DNA of 64,000 nucleotides, from NCBI GenBank assembly GCA_030429205.1, contig JAUICZ010000001.1:1106806-1170805 (forward strand), written 5' to 3'. Within the stretch, counting starts at the first letter, position 1; each line of letters opens with the position of its first letter. The translations under genes and the position numbers were made by a program. The DNA is from Bacteroidia bacterium (GTDB lineage: Bacteria; Bacteroidota; Bacteroidia; Chitinophagales; Chitinophagaceae). The notes under the pieces are model-generated. The model made no database searches. It worked only from the letters and a program-made list of their open reading frames with translations, and was not told the origin of the DNA. Positions 62,676 to 64,000 of the stretch are shown here, in pieces.

Positions 62676-64000
62676 ATGTCATTACCACCATTACTAAGAC
62701 ACGTATATAATCACGGAACAGAAGAGGTAATTCGAAGAGGTAAAAAGATCTTTTTTACTTCAGGCGTTCAGATGTTGGATGTAGACCATCTGCTTGAGCA
62801 AGTCCGTTTTCGTGTACGTAACGATATATATAGAAACTATTACACCGTTACCATTAATAAGTATATGGACAGGGAGCACTTGTCTGTAAGGTGCCAATGC
62901 CCGTATAACCTTGGGGAAATATGCAGGCACGAAGTAGCGGCTCTTTTTCAACTGAATGATCTATTGCAAAGCGGCTTTTTTGAGAATACTGATGTTAAGT
63001 ATGATCAAAAGCACACCGTGATACGCATGCGTCAGGTAAACATGCAGATGTTGCGCGTGTTTACTGCCAGCCACATCATGGAAGAGGCGGAGAGGATGGC
63101 GAACAGAACCTCGGCCATTATTACAGAGAAAAAGAATGACAGGGTAGAAGCAGAAGTGGCGGATGGTGATAATACCTATAAGGTAATCATCCGTCGTAAC
63201 GAAGAACGCTACTTTGATACCTCTTGTGGTTGTGAAGAAGACAATTACCCTATTTGTAAGCACAAGGCAGTTGTATTTTTACAAATACTAAAAGCATACG
63301 GCCATCAGTACTTTCAAAACCTGCAGGATTGGGATGTGCAGAAGAATAAGCTGTTGGGCTTATACGGCTACAGTTTAGATGATGATCTGACAGGGAAGTT
63401 TGAGTTTACTTATGAGAATGGTAAGCCGTTTTTAAGGGTGCTGGATAAAAGCATTAAGAAGGTAAATACCCCGATAAAAGAAGTAGTAAAAGAAGAGCGT
63501 AAACCGGTAGCCCCTGCTGCAGAAGTTGATGTGGCTACTGTAGAGAAAGAAGAGTTGCGTTTAGGGATAGTGCTGGATAAGAAAGTTAAGTGGTATCCGT
63601 TCCTGCAAGTCTCTTTAGTAAGTGGTATTGCAGACGATAATGAACAGGGCTTTGCTGACAAAGTAGAAAGCATAGAACTGCAGCAGTATGTAGATGCACA
63701 CAAATTTTCTATAGAAGAACGTGAGTTGATACCGATTGCCAGAAAATTTCACCCGGCAGAGTTGTTGAAATACCTGAAAAAGAACCTGCCTTTCGGAGAT
63801 CTGCTGGACGATTACACACAGGTATTGAAGGAGATACCCGAGCATGATGTAAAAGAACAGTTATGGGAATACTTGCTGCCTAAATATCATAAGCTGTTAG
63901 ACAGGTTTAGTGCACACCCTTTGTGTTTTATTAATGAAGATGCAAAAGGTATTTCTTCAAAGAGTATTACTGCTATTGAATTCAGCAATAAAAAAGCACA
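62676..64000 (+). CDS. SWIM zinc-finger protein, probable N-terminus of an SNF2 helicase (incomplete)
   Basis: The frame is open from ATG 62676 to the end of the window (441 codons seen). It has two SWIM-type zinc fingers, CQCPYNLGEICRHE (about residue 76) and CGCEEDNYPICKHK (about residue 188), followed by a helical region. This is the layout of the N-terminal part of Bacteroidota SNF2/SWI2 DNA helicases, whose ATPase domain would lie beyond the window. A SWIM-only protein cannot be excluded. Confidence 0.75.
   Translation, partial: MSLPPLLRHVYNHGTEEVIRRGKKIFFTSGVQMLDVDHLLEQVRFRVRNDIYRNYYTVTINKYMDREHLSVRCQCPYNLGEICRHEVAALFQLNDLLQSGFFENTDVKYDQKHTVIRMRQVNMQMLRVFTASHIMEEAERMANRTSAIITEKKNDRVEAEVADGDNTYKVIIRRNEERYFDTSCGCEEDNYPICKHKAVVFLQILKAYGHQYFQNLQDWDVQKNKLLGLYGYSLDDDLTGKFEFTYENGKPFLRVLDKSIKKVNTPIKEVVKEERKPVAPAAEVDVATVEKEELRLGIVLDKKVKWYPFLQVSLVSGIADDNEQGFADKVESIELQQYVDAHKFSIEERELIPIARKFHPAELLKYLKKNLPFGDLLDDYTQVLKEIPEHDVKEQLWEYLLPKYHKLLDRFSAHPLCFINEDAKGISSKSITAIEFSNKKA

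Noticed and set aside
1-64000. CRISPR arrays, rRNA genes, insertion sequences
   Set aside because: I saw no evenly spaced direct repeats with unique spacers, no rRNA-like stretch and no transposase frame in the window.

Overview
The window looks like a chromosome segment of a Bacteroidota species, most likely in the Chitinophagales. Four things point that way: secreted proteins end in type IX secretion (T9SS) sorting tails, many genes have promoters of the TTTG-N20-TAnnTTTG type, Shine-Dalgarno sequences are mostly absent, and the base composition is moderately AT-rich. Taxonomy is an inference from these traits and from protein style, not from a marker gene.

Region 1 (1-8230) is the end of a genomic island. 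It carries the tail of a DNA phosphorothioation operon (end of dndC, then dndD and dndE). Three tightly packed genes follow: a histidine kinase with an additional N-terminal MORC/Hsp90-like GHKL ATPase module, a receiver-domain protein, and a protein with an HxDxH motif. A tyrosine integrase and a 3' fragment of a tRNA-Met gene (the attachment site) close the island.

Region 2 (8231-18880) looks like decayed mobile DNA: a small mobile-element protein, two T9SS-exported surface proteins (524 and 1753 aa), two single-stranded DNA-binding proteins, and an ardC antirestriction gene cut off at a recombination junction with an unrelated AT-rich gene. A tRNA-Phe gene marks the return to ordinary chromosome.

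Region 3 (18889-33104) is mostly housekeeping: a sugar dehydrogenase, an NAD-salvage pair (pnuC and a NadR-type kinase), a Sua5/YciO protein, NAD-dependent DNA ligase, a double-PAS protein, a short form of methionine synthase, a PAP2-like membrane protein, an acyltransferase and three tandem secreted paralogues.

Region 4 (33164-39276) is accessory: an orphan terminase small subunit with a strong promoter and operator, an Mrr-NACHT defence-type protein, and head-to-head with it a cassette made of a structured RNA plus a 75-codon gene. A palindrome-rich repeat, an ABM-domain protein and tandem Crp/Fnr regulators follow.

Region 5 (39293-53793) is housekeeping: an MDR dehydrogenase with an FNR-like box, an AlkB-like dioxygenase, a GNAT protein, a VWA membrane protein, an exonuclease/GIY-YIG fusion, a methyltransferase, EtfAB, a zinc-ribbon protein, a Nif3-like protein and a rhomboid protease.

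Region 6 (53811-55004) holds a second copy of the RNA plus 75-codon cassette, inverted relative to the first and again head-to-head with a phage-exclusion-type gene (SieB-like). The two 75-codon genes differ only at synonymous sites and the stop codon, and the RNA helices show compensatory changes. This cassette is the strongest candidate here for an undescribed system.

Region 7 (55017-64000) has folP, a DUF1599 protein, a DoxX-type membrane protein, an ABC permease, three tandem lipoproteins, a DUF47/PiT phosphate pair whose permease carries an embedded PDZ domain, and the start of a SWIM-finger protein that is probably an SNF2 helicase.
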